From the NCBI GenBank assembly GCA_007570785.1, contig ML664174.1, positions 5,965,402 through 6,029,401 of the forward strand: 64,000 nt of DNA, given 5' to 3'. Position 1 is the first letter of the stretch, and every line of letters starts with the position of its first letter. Position numbers and translations under genes: made by a program. The stretch is from Antilocapra americana (taxonomy: Eukaryota > Chordata > Mammalia > Artiodactyla > Antilocapridae). The notes beneath the pieces are model-generated. The model was not told where the DNA came from. It did not search any database and saw only the letters and a list, made by a program, of their open reading frames with translations. Shown piece after piece: positions 54,848 to 64,000 of this stretch.

Positions 54848-55047
54848 GGACTCCCTGGTGGCTCAGATGATAAAGCATCAGCCTACAATGCAGGAGACCC
54901 AGATTCGATGCCCAGGTCGGGAAGATCCCCTGGAGAAGGAAATGGCAACCCACTCCAGTATTCTTGCCTGGAAAGTTCATGGACAGAAGAGCCTGGTGGG
55001 CTTACAGTCCATGGGGTTGCTAAGAGTCGGACATGGCTCAGCAACTT
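54848..55047 (+). mobile_element. Bov-tA type SINE
   Basis: Plus-strand copy, head 'ctccctggtggctcagatga' and B-box-like 'gattcgatgcc' (mutated), with BovA part 'ccactccagtattcttgcct' and 'gtccatggggttgctaagag'. The right flank is T-rich ('aactttcttttgctttcttt'). No target duplication was read. Confidence 0.93.
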
Positions 55048-55805
55048 TCTTTTGCTTTCTTTCTTTTGGTCCTACAATGATGGTACAACTCTCACTGGGG
55101 ATCATGCATGCACCTTAAGGCTTCCAGGAAAGGACCCGTTGCTCTGAAGTGAGTCAAATGCTGTTGGGTCTGCATTTCCAGGAGGCAAAGTGAACAAGCA
55201 CACGTATGTGGTGGACGGACACCATGCAGAAGGGAGCGTCTGTCTGTGGTGTAGACAGAAAGGGAGCGGGGCCTACTGTGGAGAGCTAAGAAGGTCTCTC
55301 TAGGTTGCTACATCGGACCCTCAGATGTCCGAGACCTGCTAGTCCTTCTCCCAAAGCAGGACAGCCTATGTTCCCCTTCAGAGACTCCCTGCCCCCCCCA
55401 ATTCTTCTCCCAGGTCCCACCCCACCCTGTGAAACACATGCAGGACAGCTTGCAGAGGCATAATTATTAGACAGCAGTCTGAGCTGACCAACGTTTTCAC
55501 AGGCTGCCTCCTCGTAGATGACGTTTCCTGTCCCCAGAGATAACCAAACATCAGCTCAACATCTATCAGCAGGGATTGAGGCTTCCTCAGAAGCAAAGAA
55601 ATACCTTTCAGACCCTTCTTTCCTTCTTCTAGAGCCTCCTATGAAAATGTGTCTGGGACACAGATGAAGTACCAGATATAGGCTAACAATCCCATGGTTA
55701 CTGGGTCCTGTGATTAGGTGCAGGTCACTTCTCTTTGGTCAAATGGGGATTTGGGCTCAAAGAAATCTGAGCTGGCTCCTGGGATGAACATTCTGTGACT
55801 TGTAG
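55048..55805. other. Single-copy-like sequence, nothing recognised
   Basis: No recognised repeat or gene. Confidence 0.5.
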
Positions 55806-56692
55806 TTGTTGTTGTTTAGTCACTCAGTCTTGTCCAACTCTTTGAGACACCATGGATGCAGCATGCCAGGCTTCACCGTCCTTCACTATCTCCGGGAGTT
55901 TACTCAGAATCATGTACATGTCAATGATGCCATCCAACCATCTTATCCTCTGTCACCCTCTTCTTCTGCCCTCATTCTTTCCTAGTATCAAGATCTTTTT
56001 CAGTGAGTCAGCTCTTTGCATCAGATGGCCAAGCATTAATCAATGGAAACAGTGAGAGACTCTATTTTGGGGGGCTCCAAAATCACTGCAGATGGTGTAT
56101 GCAGCCATGAAATTAAAAGACACTTGCTTCTTGGAAGAAAAGCTATGACAAACCTAGACAGCATATTAAAAAGCAGAGACGTTACTTTGACAACGAAGGT
56201 CCATCCAGTCAAAGCTATGGTTTTTCCAGTAGTCATGTATGGATGTGAGAATAGGACTATAAAGAAAGCTGAGCATTGAAGAACTGATGCTTTTGAACTG
56301 TAGTGTTGGAGAAGACTCTTGAGAGTCCCTTGGACTGCAAGGAGATCCAACCAGTCCATCCTAAAAGAAATCAGTCCTGAATATTCATTGGAAGGACTGA
56401 TGCTGAAGCTGAAATTCCAATCCTTTGGCCACCTGACTCATTTGAAAAGACCCTGATGCTGGTAAAGATTGAGGGCAGGAGGAGAAGGGGATGACAGAGG
56501 ATGAGATGGCTGGATGGCATCACTGATGTGATGGACATGAGTTTGAGTAGGCTCTGGGAGTTGGTGGTGGACAGGGAGGCCTGGTGTGCTGCAGTCCATG
56601 GGGTCACAAAGAGTCAGACATGACTGAGTGACTGAACTGAACTGATTCCAATGAATATTCAGGACTGATTTCCTTTAGGATTGACTGGACAG
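55806..56692 (-). mobile_element. BovB LINE fragment interrupted by opposite BovB
   Basis: The minus-strand BovB 3' end lies at 55806-56033 ('gttgttgtttagtcactcag' to 'gcatcagatggccaagcatt') and resumes at 56646-56692 ('ttccaatgaatattcaggac' and 'tgatttcctttaggattgac'). About 30 consensus bases between the two parts are missing. The plus-strand copy at 56036-56644 separates them. Confidence 0.82.
56036..56644 (+). mobile_element. BovB LINE 3' copy nested in BovB
   Basis: Plus-strand BovB beginning in the frame region METVRDSILGGSKITADG and continuing through 'FPVVMYGCENR', then to the 3' tail 'ctgagtgactgaactgaact' and 'ga'. The frame at 56043-56279 is the reverse-transcriptase C-terminal region, and it ends at a stop. 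The 3' 230 bases are the reverse complement of the flanking copy at 55806-56033, so the two form a long inverted repeat. Confidence 0.88.
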
Positions 56693-57798
56693 TGGCTCAA
56701 AAACTGGGCCTGTTCCAAGTCCAGCTCAGAGCCTTGGGATTATCTTTGTCCTTCAGACAGGAGGGACAGCTGGGAGCATTATCTGGTGGCTTTAGAAGAA
56801 CCCGACATGGCCACGGACTCTAAATTCTCTCAGCTCCCATCATGACTCCCAGTGCCTGAAATGTCAGCCGCCTAGTTATTCCCTGGGGATTTGAATCTTC
56901 CCAGAGACTGATCAGGGGTTCTGCACTCAAATGCAAATTATGCCATTAAATGCTATAGGGGTGAGAGGAGGGATTAGCTGACAACCCTGGGAGCCTTGCC
57001 TAAGGCCCTTGGGAGTGACAGCCCCCCACAGGGGTAGGTCAGGAGGGAAAGAGTAGAAAAAGGGAGAGCGCTCAGGAGGGGTCAGAGGCCTCTGGCCGCC
57101 CCCACTTCATCTCCAGTGTGCTCTGGAACACGGCCCTGGATGGGGGACTAATCCCCGGGCCACTCACCCTCTGCACTGTCATGGCAGGGTCGGGACCCCC
57201 ACCCATGTGTCACTGGCTACACTTTTGGCCCCAAGTGCCCTGTGCTAACTCACAATTCTCCAGGCTAGGCTCAGAAACCAGGCACATCCCTTGTTCCTCA
57301 GAAGTTAGGACAGAAAGCAAGCAGAGGGGCCTGCTGAGGCTGTGTCCTGGGGAGGAGCACACAGACAATGAGTGGCAGGGCCAGCTAGGAACCAGCTCCA
57401 ACAGAGTAAACCAAGCTCTCCTCCTGCCCTCTCCCCATTCCACCCCACAACCCTTTCCAATCAGCGAGTCTAAAATTACCATATTTACAGCATCTGCAGC
57501 CAAGCCGAGCACTAAACAAGATGAATAGCCATGACGCACGAGCTGAGTAAAGTATGCAGCAGGGCTAGGCTGGCCTGGGCTGGGCACCAGGGTGAGTGAG
57601 CCACACAGGCAGACTGGTGCGGTCCCAGGTAGGGTGAGGGACAGGACTCACCTGGCACTAAATGGAAGTGAGAGAGGGGCAAGGAAGCCCTAGCAATGTC
57701 AGTCTGCCAGAAAAAGAGAGAGATGGAGCAGTTCACAAGGGAGGGGAGAGACAGAGATAAAGAGCTATAGATAAATGGATGGATATAGTTAGATGTGC
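56693..57798. other. Single-copy-like sequence, nothing recognised
   Basis: No recognised repeat or gene over 1.1 kb. Frames of 125-136 codons on both strands at 57118-57587 overlap each other and have no recognised domain. A GATA-like micro-repeat starts near 57765. Confidence 0.5.
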
Positions 57799-57799
57799 C

Positions 57800-58022
57800 G
57801 TGCTGTGCTTAGTTGCTTCAGTCTTGCCCGACTCTTTCTAGCCCTATTGACCATAGCCCGCCAGGCTCCTCTGTCCATGGGATTCTCCAGGAAAGAATAC
57901 TGGAGTGGGTTGCCATGCCCTTCTCCAGGGGATCTTCCCGACCCAGGGATTGAACCTGCATCTCTTTACCTTTCTTGAATTGGTAGGTGGGTTCTTTTCC
58001 ACTAGCACTGCCTGGGAAGGCC
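57800..58022 (-). mobile_element. Bov SINE (BOV-A2-like variant)
   Basis: Minus-strand copy from 'tgcttagttgcttcagtctt' to 'ccactagcactgcctgggaa'. Both flanks are ggatagat-like ('atggatggatatagttagat' on the left, 'agatggatggatagatagaa' on the right), so the target was probably a GATGGATA-type simple repeat. Confidence 0.92.
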
Positions 58023-59324
58023 AGATGGATGGATAGATAGAATATGAGGATATAACGCTAATTTTACAATGCTTCTCCTTTTCCTCCTTTTGCCTTCCTC
58101 CCTAAGAGGAAACTGTTGAGGCCTGTAAGATAGGATCTTTTAAATTATGTGTGTGTGTTTTGGGAGCCCTCCACTGGAGACTTGCTTTGACTCTTACAGT
58201 AGGACACCCATGTCTCTGAGTCCCCTTCCCCCAAGCAGCCCTATTCAGGTAAGCTCTGCTCAGCTGCACAGACTAAATGACTCCATTCATAGAAAGGGTC
58301 TGAAAGTTGGGGTGATGGAGCTGAGAGAAGTCAGGAGGATGATGGGAGTGTGTTCTGAGTCAGGGTGTCCAACATTCTGTCCCAACCTGGCCTGTGCTTT
58401 CCCTGGGAGGGAAAATGCCCCCACAAAGAGAGTGGAGACTCAAGACCTGCAGATGCTTTCTCAGAGAATTTCAGAGCCAGGAAGAACCTAAATCTACCAG
58501 TGATAAGGGGAAGAGATGGGCTAAGGAATCTAGGTCCGCAGACTCAGAGACGTGACCTGATTCTCCCATCCTGAGGCTCACAGAAGATGCCCTGGCACCC
58601 TAGGGCTCTGAGTAAGCCAGACTGCTAGACCCCTATGTTCCTCCCTGGAGTCAGAGCACCTCCACTTTGGTCTGCTTTCCAGGCGTCTCTTTAGGTTTTC
58701 AGTTCTTTCCCACAACATTTTCAGTGACTAAAATCAGTGTGGAGATCACTGGTCTGTCCTGGCAAGCAGGAAGTGGAAAGCAGTACACAGTGGCTGGAAG
58801 GTGGGCAGGCAGAACGAGAGTCTGTAGAAACGGATGTGGCAGAGGACGTTGAGAAAAGGAGCGCGCACTGAGGGGAGGTTGGGATCAGCTCTTCCGTGTG
58901 AACTAGAGGAAACCATCCCCCAGAGAGAACTGGAACCAGCCGCCAGCTGCCATCACCCTGCTGAACCCTGAACCGGACCCCAGAGTGGGGGCTGTCTGTT
59001 AAGCAACTGTCAAGTTCCCTTTAGCCATTCTCAGCAGAAGGTGATAGGAGGCAGGACGTGCCAGTGTCGGAGTCATAACTGCCCACCCAAAAGTGTTTCC
59101 AAGCTGAGGACATCCTCAAACAGGCATCACATGTCTAAATCTGGCCTTGCCCTCAGGGTCTTTCAGAATGTGAAAATACTGATAAACTACACAGAAGTGT
59201 TGAAGTGTTTCTGTTCTTCTCTGTGGCCCAGAATTGCTAAGAAGCCCCCCCCCCCATATCATTAATAAGGGAAGAAGTAAGCAGTTAGTCACCAAGATGG
59301 TGGCTACCATTCTCTTGGCTTTGT
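58023..59324. other. Single-copy-like sequence, nothing recognised
   Basis: No recognised repeat or gene. A C-run of eleven lies at 59245-59255. The frame at 58147-58491 has no recognised domain. Confidence 0.5.
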
Positions 59325-59329
59325 CCTGT

Positions 59330-59545
59330 GTGTGTGCGCTCAGTTGTGTCCAGCTCTTTGCAATCCCACAGACTGTAGCCCTCCAGGGTCCTCTGTCCAT
59401 GGGATTTCCCAGGCAAGAATCCTGGAGAGGACTGCCATTTCCTTTTCCAGTGGATCTTCCCAACCCAGGGATCAAACCCATGTCTCTTGCATCTCCTGCA
59501 CTGGCAGGCAGATTCTTTACCGACTGTGCCATCTAGGAAGCCCTG
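59330..59545 (-). mobile_element. Bov SINE (BOV-A2-like variant)
   Basis: Minus-strand copy with 'cagttgtgtccagctctttg', 'gggatttcccaggcaagaat', 'gtctcttgcatctcctgcac' and 'ccgactgtgccatctaggaa'. No clear target duplication was read. Confidence 0.92.
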
Positions 59546-59768
59546 GGTAGACCCATATTTCTCAATTAGCCAGGAATCCCTCCTCCCTTCTCCTCCTATC
59601 TCTGCGATTTCATCTTCTGTCTCCTCCACTGGCTCCTTTTTTCCAACCTCCCTTAAATCATATTTCTTCCAGGTTTGGGCTTCTGCCTTCTCTTAACTCT
59701 ACTCTGAGTGCCCTTATTCTCTGCTGGCTCCATTCATCACTGAAACCCTGTGACCTCAGCCCCCACCA
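59546..59768. other. CT-rich unassigned stretch
   Basis: CT-rich sequence. It may be the upstream continuation of the adjoining L2, but it was not recognised. Confidence 0.4.
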
Positions 59769-59769
59769 T

Positions 59770-60862
59770 CTCCTGAATTGCCTGCATTTATTTCCAACTG
59801 TCTGCTGAACATCTCCAGTTGGATGTTCTACAGTTGTCTCAAATCACACATGTCCAAAACTGATCTCATTATCTACGCTCTCCTGCTTCCCATGACAAGA
59901 CCCTCCATGGTCCCTCCCCTATCCTTTCTCTCTCAGTCAGTGATATCACCAGCCACTCAAACATCCCAATGGAAACCTTAGAATCACCCCGACCCCTCTT
60001 TCTCCTAGATTAAGGTCTGTCGGTATTAACTCTGATGAGCCCTTTAACTCTCTCTCCCTTCCATTCGTGCCACCTTTAGGCTCTTAGCATCATCTCTCTT
60101 CTATTACAATCCCTCCTATGGGATCTCCCAGGCTTGCATCTCCCTCCACTTTACAAACAGGAGACAATTGTCTAAACACAGATTAGATTCAGTAAACATT
60201 TGCTGAGGGCCCACTCTGTGCCAGAACCAGCATACAACAATAAATATGACTGGGAGGATCTCTGTCCTCATGGGGCTCACATCTCAGTTGGGGAGACAAA
60301 GGGGAAAAGCACAAGACACATGAGTGAATAAAATACTTTTAAATTGTAGTAATAAAGGGTAGGGTGAGTATCTGTGCCACCAGCCATGTAAAGATCTCCA
60401 AAGGCTCCTCAATATCTATAGAATGAAGTTCAATTCCTCAACTTGGCATGTGAGGCCCTTGCCAATCTGGCCCAATCTTTTTTCAATTCCTCTTCCACAA
60501 CTTCCTCTATCCTCAAGCCCCTCCATTCTGTGCTCCAAATCCCATTCATCTTTGGATCCCAAGTCCCTTGTTACTGGCAAATAATAGGTGGGTAATAAAT
60601 GTTTGGGGAATCAATGTGTGGATGAATGAATGATGGATAGGGTTCCAACCAGAATAATGCCCTCTCCCCTTTCTCACGTCTGCTATTTGATGAAGCCTTT
60701 TTGCAATGGCTCCTTCCCCTGAGTCTCCATGGTGTTTCCACTGTTTCTGCCCCAGGTACTTGTAATATTTGACTGTCTCTCTTGCTAGCCTGCTAAGGCA
60801 TTGAGGGCGGTCTTGTTCCATTCTGAATAAATGCCTGGCACAGAGTGGGTGCATGAAACAAG
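59770..60862 (+). mobile_element. L2 LINE mosaic with nested minus fragment
   Basis: Plus-strand L2 starts with the 'tgtctgctgaacatctccag', 'acatgtccaaaactgatctc' and 'cattatctacgctctcctgc' blocks. A minus-strand L2 3' end follows at about 60185-60360 ('cagtaaacatttgctgaggg', 'cctcatggggctcacatctc'). Plus-strand L2 resumes at 60380 ('tgtgaggcccttgccaatct', 'ggcccaatcttttttcaatt') and ends with two tail-like segments (to 60635, and at 60820-60860, 'gaataaatgcctggcacaga'). At least three L2-derived pieces are joined. All are ancient. Confidence 0.7.
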
Positions 60863-62440
60863 CCAGTTGAATTGACTGTGAAGAGCATGAAGCAAAGGCA
60901 AGTGATTGTTGTCCTTTGTAGACTATTTCCTGCTAAAACAATTTTCGTGGCCAAAATATTTGAATGGAAAGAAGCAGTGTGGAGACATCCATTGCCAAGT
61001 GGATGGCCAGAGGCACACACCTCCTCCTGTTCAAGGAACAGCTTCAAAGAGCCTAACTTTGTCACTGTGTCTTTGCCTTTAAAAATATTTTTGCACAATC
61101 AAGGAGATAACAATGAAGCAGATATGTGTCAATGGAGACTGGTGTTCAAAGATTTGCCTGTATTCATGTGAACAGACACTCCCCTGGGTTGTGAGTTGGT
61201 TCTAGAGTACAGTTCATCCCTTCAAAGGATGTGCAAAGAAACAGCACCATTTCCATCCTAGCAACTAGGGTACTTGTTTCTTTCCAATGACCTTAAATGG
61301 AACCTGTCTTCTGTGCTGTTCCCACCTCTCATTCTTGGAACTCCCTAATCATTATTCCCTAAGACCAGAATAATTGAACACAGGGGTCTGTTGGTCTTTG
61401 GTAAATACATTCAGAGTCCCTGGCTTCTTTGGCAGGATGAGGGAAAAGTGGACAGGGAATCAAGAATAAAAATTGCAATAAAAATCCGATTAAAGGTAAG
61501 AATGAAAATAGGAGTTAGATTTTCTGAAATTTTTTTAGGCTTGGTGCCTGCTCTCAGAAAGGTACTGGGCATGTGCCAATCTGCCTGGCTTTCTCAAATC
61601 ACTGTTGATTCATTTGAATTTCACACATGGTCACCTCATCCTCTTTTCTTTTCTCAGTCTCTCCAGAAAGCACCCCACCCCTGACCTGAGCATTTCATTA
61701 CTCCTATGTCCTTAGGGACCATTTCAGATTTTTTCATGACAGCCATATTTTATTCACTCTGGTTCAGTGTCGCCAACTCAACTGTCTTCAGCCAAGCCTC
61801 CAAAGGAAATATGATCCACTTGCTGCGTCAGATCATTTGGAAATAGATACGATTGGCTTGGAGTCACTCCACACGGGGCTATAAAATTGCTCTCTCTCCT
61901 TCTAAGTGGGTTGGGTCAAACCCAAACTGAGGCAAGAGGTTTCCAAGGAACACAGAGGAAAGGACTGGAGTAAGTGGTGGTGATTCAGTCAGTGGACCTC
62001 TTGCTTCTGAGTCAGTATTAACCTTCCACTGGCAGCAAATATATGTAGGCGGCCTTTGCAGTCAAACTAAAACAGTGAGGTCTTCAACACTGGGGTTCAT
62101 GAAACATTTTACAAGAATAGCAAGGATGCAGGCTTGGTGTGAATCTCTTCATTCAAGCCAATTTCTAGCTTAAAATTTTGTGTTTCCAAAATAAATGAAG
62201 GTTAGCTAAATCAATTTTGAGATTTATGTATCTTGTGTAAAGTTGGCAGGGTGTCTATACTTCCACTGGGCCAGCTCCACAAAATAACATTGAAATTCTC
62301 ACATGTATTGTCCCAAGTCTCTCTGGGATCCTAAATAGGGTTAATTTATTCTTTGAATTAACTTTGCACTGTGTCATTTTGTTCTAATTAATTAAGAGGT
62401 GTCTGGTGTAATAAAAGAGCCTAAGCAGGGAATCAGAAAA
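60863..62440. other. AT-rich single-copy-like sequence
   Basis: No repeat or gene was recognised over 1.5 kb. Frames of about 100 codons on both strands at 60793-61171 overlap and have no recognised domain. The AT-rich stretch at 62280-62400 is repeat-free. Confidence 0.45.
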
Positions 62441-62444
62441 CCAG

Positions 62445-62580
62445 GTCAAAGCTCAAGCAATGTCATTCATTGAGCAACTCGCTTACAATACCTCAGTTGC
62501 CTCATCTACAAAATGGGAATTGTGCTACATGCTTTGCAAACCATAAAGTATCATATAAAGTTAGGGAGGTTTCAGTCTTA
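62445..62580 (+). mobile_element. MIR SINE fragment
   Basis: 'ccaggtcaaagctcaagcaa', 'acctcagttgcctcatctac' and 'aaaatgggaattgtgctaca' match the MIR core in plus orientation. Confidence 0.7.
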
Positions 62581-62870
62581 GAAATGCCTCTGTGATTGAA
62601 AATGAAGGGCTGCTCCAGGTTCCACTGAAGTAGTGGGTCAAAACAGCATGATAGGCATATGAACATGGATACTCAGATCAGCAGGACACTGGTATGTTGA
62701 CAAGTCCAGTTCCTACTGAAGCAAAATCCTTCAATCTCATTAATTAGGATTTTTATATATCTTTTATTTGGAGTAAGTCTTAGAAGCAAGCTATTCAATC
62801 TTATACTCAGTGGAAGAATTTTTCTAGATGTTCCTATCAAGAACATCATGTTAATGCTTAAAAATCAATA
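62581..62870. other. Unassigned AT-rich stretch
   Basis: Nothing recognised before the L1 insertion. Confidence 0.5.
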
Positions 62871-62885
62871 ATATGCCTTTGCTAT

Positions 62886-63558
62886 TGGTATAGCTACTCT
62901 GAACAATATATGGATGATTTTTTAAAAATTAAAAATAGAGCTACCATATGATCCTATGGGCATATATCCAGAGAAAAACCATATATTGAAAAGATCCATG
63001 TACCCTAATGTTCATAGCAGCACTTTTTACAATAGCCAAGACTTGAAGCAGCCTTAATGTCCATTGACAGATGGAAGGATAAAGAAAATGTGGTACATAT
63101 ACATATGTACAATGAAATATTACTTAGCCATAAAAATGAATGAAATAAGGCCATTTGCAGCAACACTGATGGACTGAGAGATTATCATACTAAGTAAGTC
63201 AGAGAAAGACAAATTATTATGAGATCAGTTACATGTGGAATCTAAAAACTGATACAAATGAGCTTATTTACAAAACAGAAATAGATCCATGGACATAAAA
63301 AGCAAATTTATGGTTGCCCAAGGGGAAAGAGGGGAGATAAATTAGGAGCTTGGGATTAAAATATACATACTACTGTATATAAAACAGATAACCAACAAGG
63401 ACCTACTGTAAAGCAAGAGAACTATACTCAGTACCTGGTAATAATCTATAATGGAAAAGAAAGTTAATAAAAAGGATATATATATATATATCCTATATAT
63501 CTGAAACTAATACAATATTGTAAATCAACTATATTTTAATAAAAGTTAAAGTGGAATA
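62886..63558 (+). mobile_element. L1 3' end (5'-truncated) with TSD
   Basis: Contains the end of ORF2 and the 3' UTR: 'agctaccatatgatcctatg', 'tcatagcagcactttttaca', 'atgaaatattacttagccat', 'aaccaacaaggacctactgt' and 'ctatattttaataaaagtta'. It is flanked by atatgcctttgctat (62871-62885) and gtatgcctttgccat (63559-63573), 13 of 15 bases equal. An inner (TA)n run lies at 63477-63491. The insertion is simply 5'-truncated, without an inversion. Confidence 0.9.
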
Positions 63559-63574
63559 GTATGCCTTTGCCATG

Positions 63575-63791
63575 CTATGTCTTGCTAAATTGCTTCAGTC
63601 CTGTCCAACTCCTTGCCGGGTAGCCCACCAGGCTCCTCTGTCCATGAGATTCTCTAGGCAAGACTACTGGAGTGGGTCACCCTGCCCTCCTCCAGGGGAT
63701 CTTCCTGACCCCGGGATCAAACCTGCATCTCTTGTGTCTCCTGCATTGGCAGGCAGGTTCTTTACCATTAGCACCACCTAGGAAGCCCCAG
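63575..63791 (-). mobile_element. Bov SINE (BOV-A2-like variant) adjoining L1
   Basis: Minus-strand copy beginning 'gctaaattgcttcagtcctg' and ending 'accattagcaccacctagga'. The likely target duplication is tatgtctt (63576-63583 and 63792-63799), which begins two bases to the right of the L1 duplication. Confidence 0.9.
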
Positions 63792-64000
63792 TATGTCTTT
63801 ACTGAATGGCTTCTAGGCCCAGGACTTCTAGGTTCTAGAGAAGACATAAAAAAGTCTTTGACTTCAAGGAATTCTGTGTGTTGGGGAAGGGGAGATTTTA
63901 CATAGACAATCATGGAGAAAAAGCTGGAAGTGGGATGGTAGAAGCTCTTTATGGAAGAGATTAATAAATAACAGCCCTAGGGCCAAATTCAGTCTACCTC
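63792..64000 (-). mobile_element. Possible L2 LINE fragment at window end
   Basis: 'gtctttgacttcaaggaatt' and 'ctgtgtgttggggaagggga' followed by 'tttacatagacaatcatgga' resemble the L2 3' end in minus orientation ('ccctcaaggagcttacattc', then 'gggggagacagac'). It runs towards the window edge. Confidence 0.4.

Overview
This window is nuclear DNA of a ruminant, almost certainly a bovid. The evidence is its repeat content: many tRNA-Glu-headed Bov-tA/BovA SINEs, several BovB (RTE-clade) LINE fragments, a cetartiodactyl CHR-type SINE and ruminant-type L1 3' ends. These lie on an older mammalian layer of MIR, L2, MLT1/MLT2 LTRs and hAT-Charlie miniature elements. Cattle, sheep, goat and buffalo cannot be told apart by reading alone.

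No established protein-coding gene, tRNA, rRNA or snRNA gene was recognised. Open frames are short, and the longest ones run through (CA)n tracts, SINEs or BovB. The window reads as intergenic or intronic DNA. Only two places look gene-like, both weakly. At 19.55-19.83 kb a TATA-like box lies upstream of a short hydrophobic open frame that ends at a consensus splice donor. At 33.41-35.11 kb two phase-compatible candidate exons are followed by an AATAAA signal. Neither matches a gene I can name.

Layout. 0-1.5 kb: BovB fragments, one of them inside an MLT2-type LTR, then a TG-rich tract. 1.8-12 kb: mostly single-copy DNA with Bov SINEs, L2 and MIR pieces. 12-13.4 kb: a MIR split by a Bov SINE, a second MIR and a CHR SINE. 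13.4-25.4 kb: the quietest part, with few young repeats, a perfect hairpin at 14.05 kb, the candidate promoter and a palindromic MER53-like element. 25.4-26.6 kb: a long L2 LINE copy. A perfect 26-bp palindrome is at 26.82 kb. 30-33 kb: an L2, a MIR and an MLT1 LTR, the last two split by Bov SINEs. 35.5-36.7 kb: a BovB copy that keeps a readable YADD reverse-transcriptase motif. 41 kb: a compound (TG)n tract with a repeated 18-nt spacer. 45-50 kb: AT-rich DNA, another MLT1 LTR, a solo ERV-like LTR and an L1 with a 5' inversion. 52-57 kb: an L1 tail inside a hAT element, and two opposite-strand BovB copies, one inside the other. 59.8-60.9 kb: an L2 mosaic. 62.9-63.8 kb: an L1 3' end with a readable target-site duplication, followed at once by a Bov SINE.

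The strongest observations are structural. Nested insertions give a relative age order: MIR, L2, MLT and hAT elements are oldest, and BovB, L1 and Bov SINEs are younger. Several target-site duplications can be read directly, and the palindromes are exact. All family names come from recognising consensus features by eye and were not checked against a repeat library.
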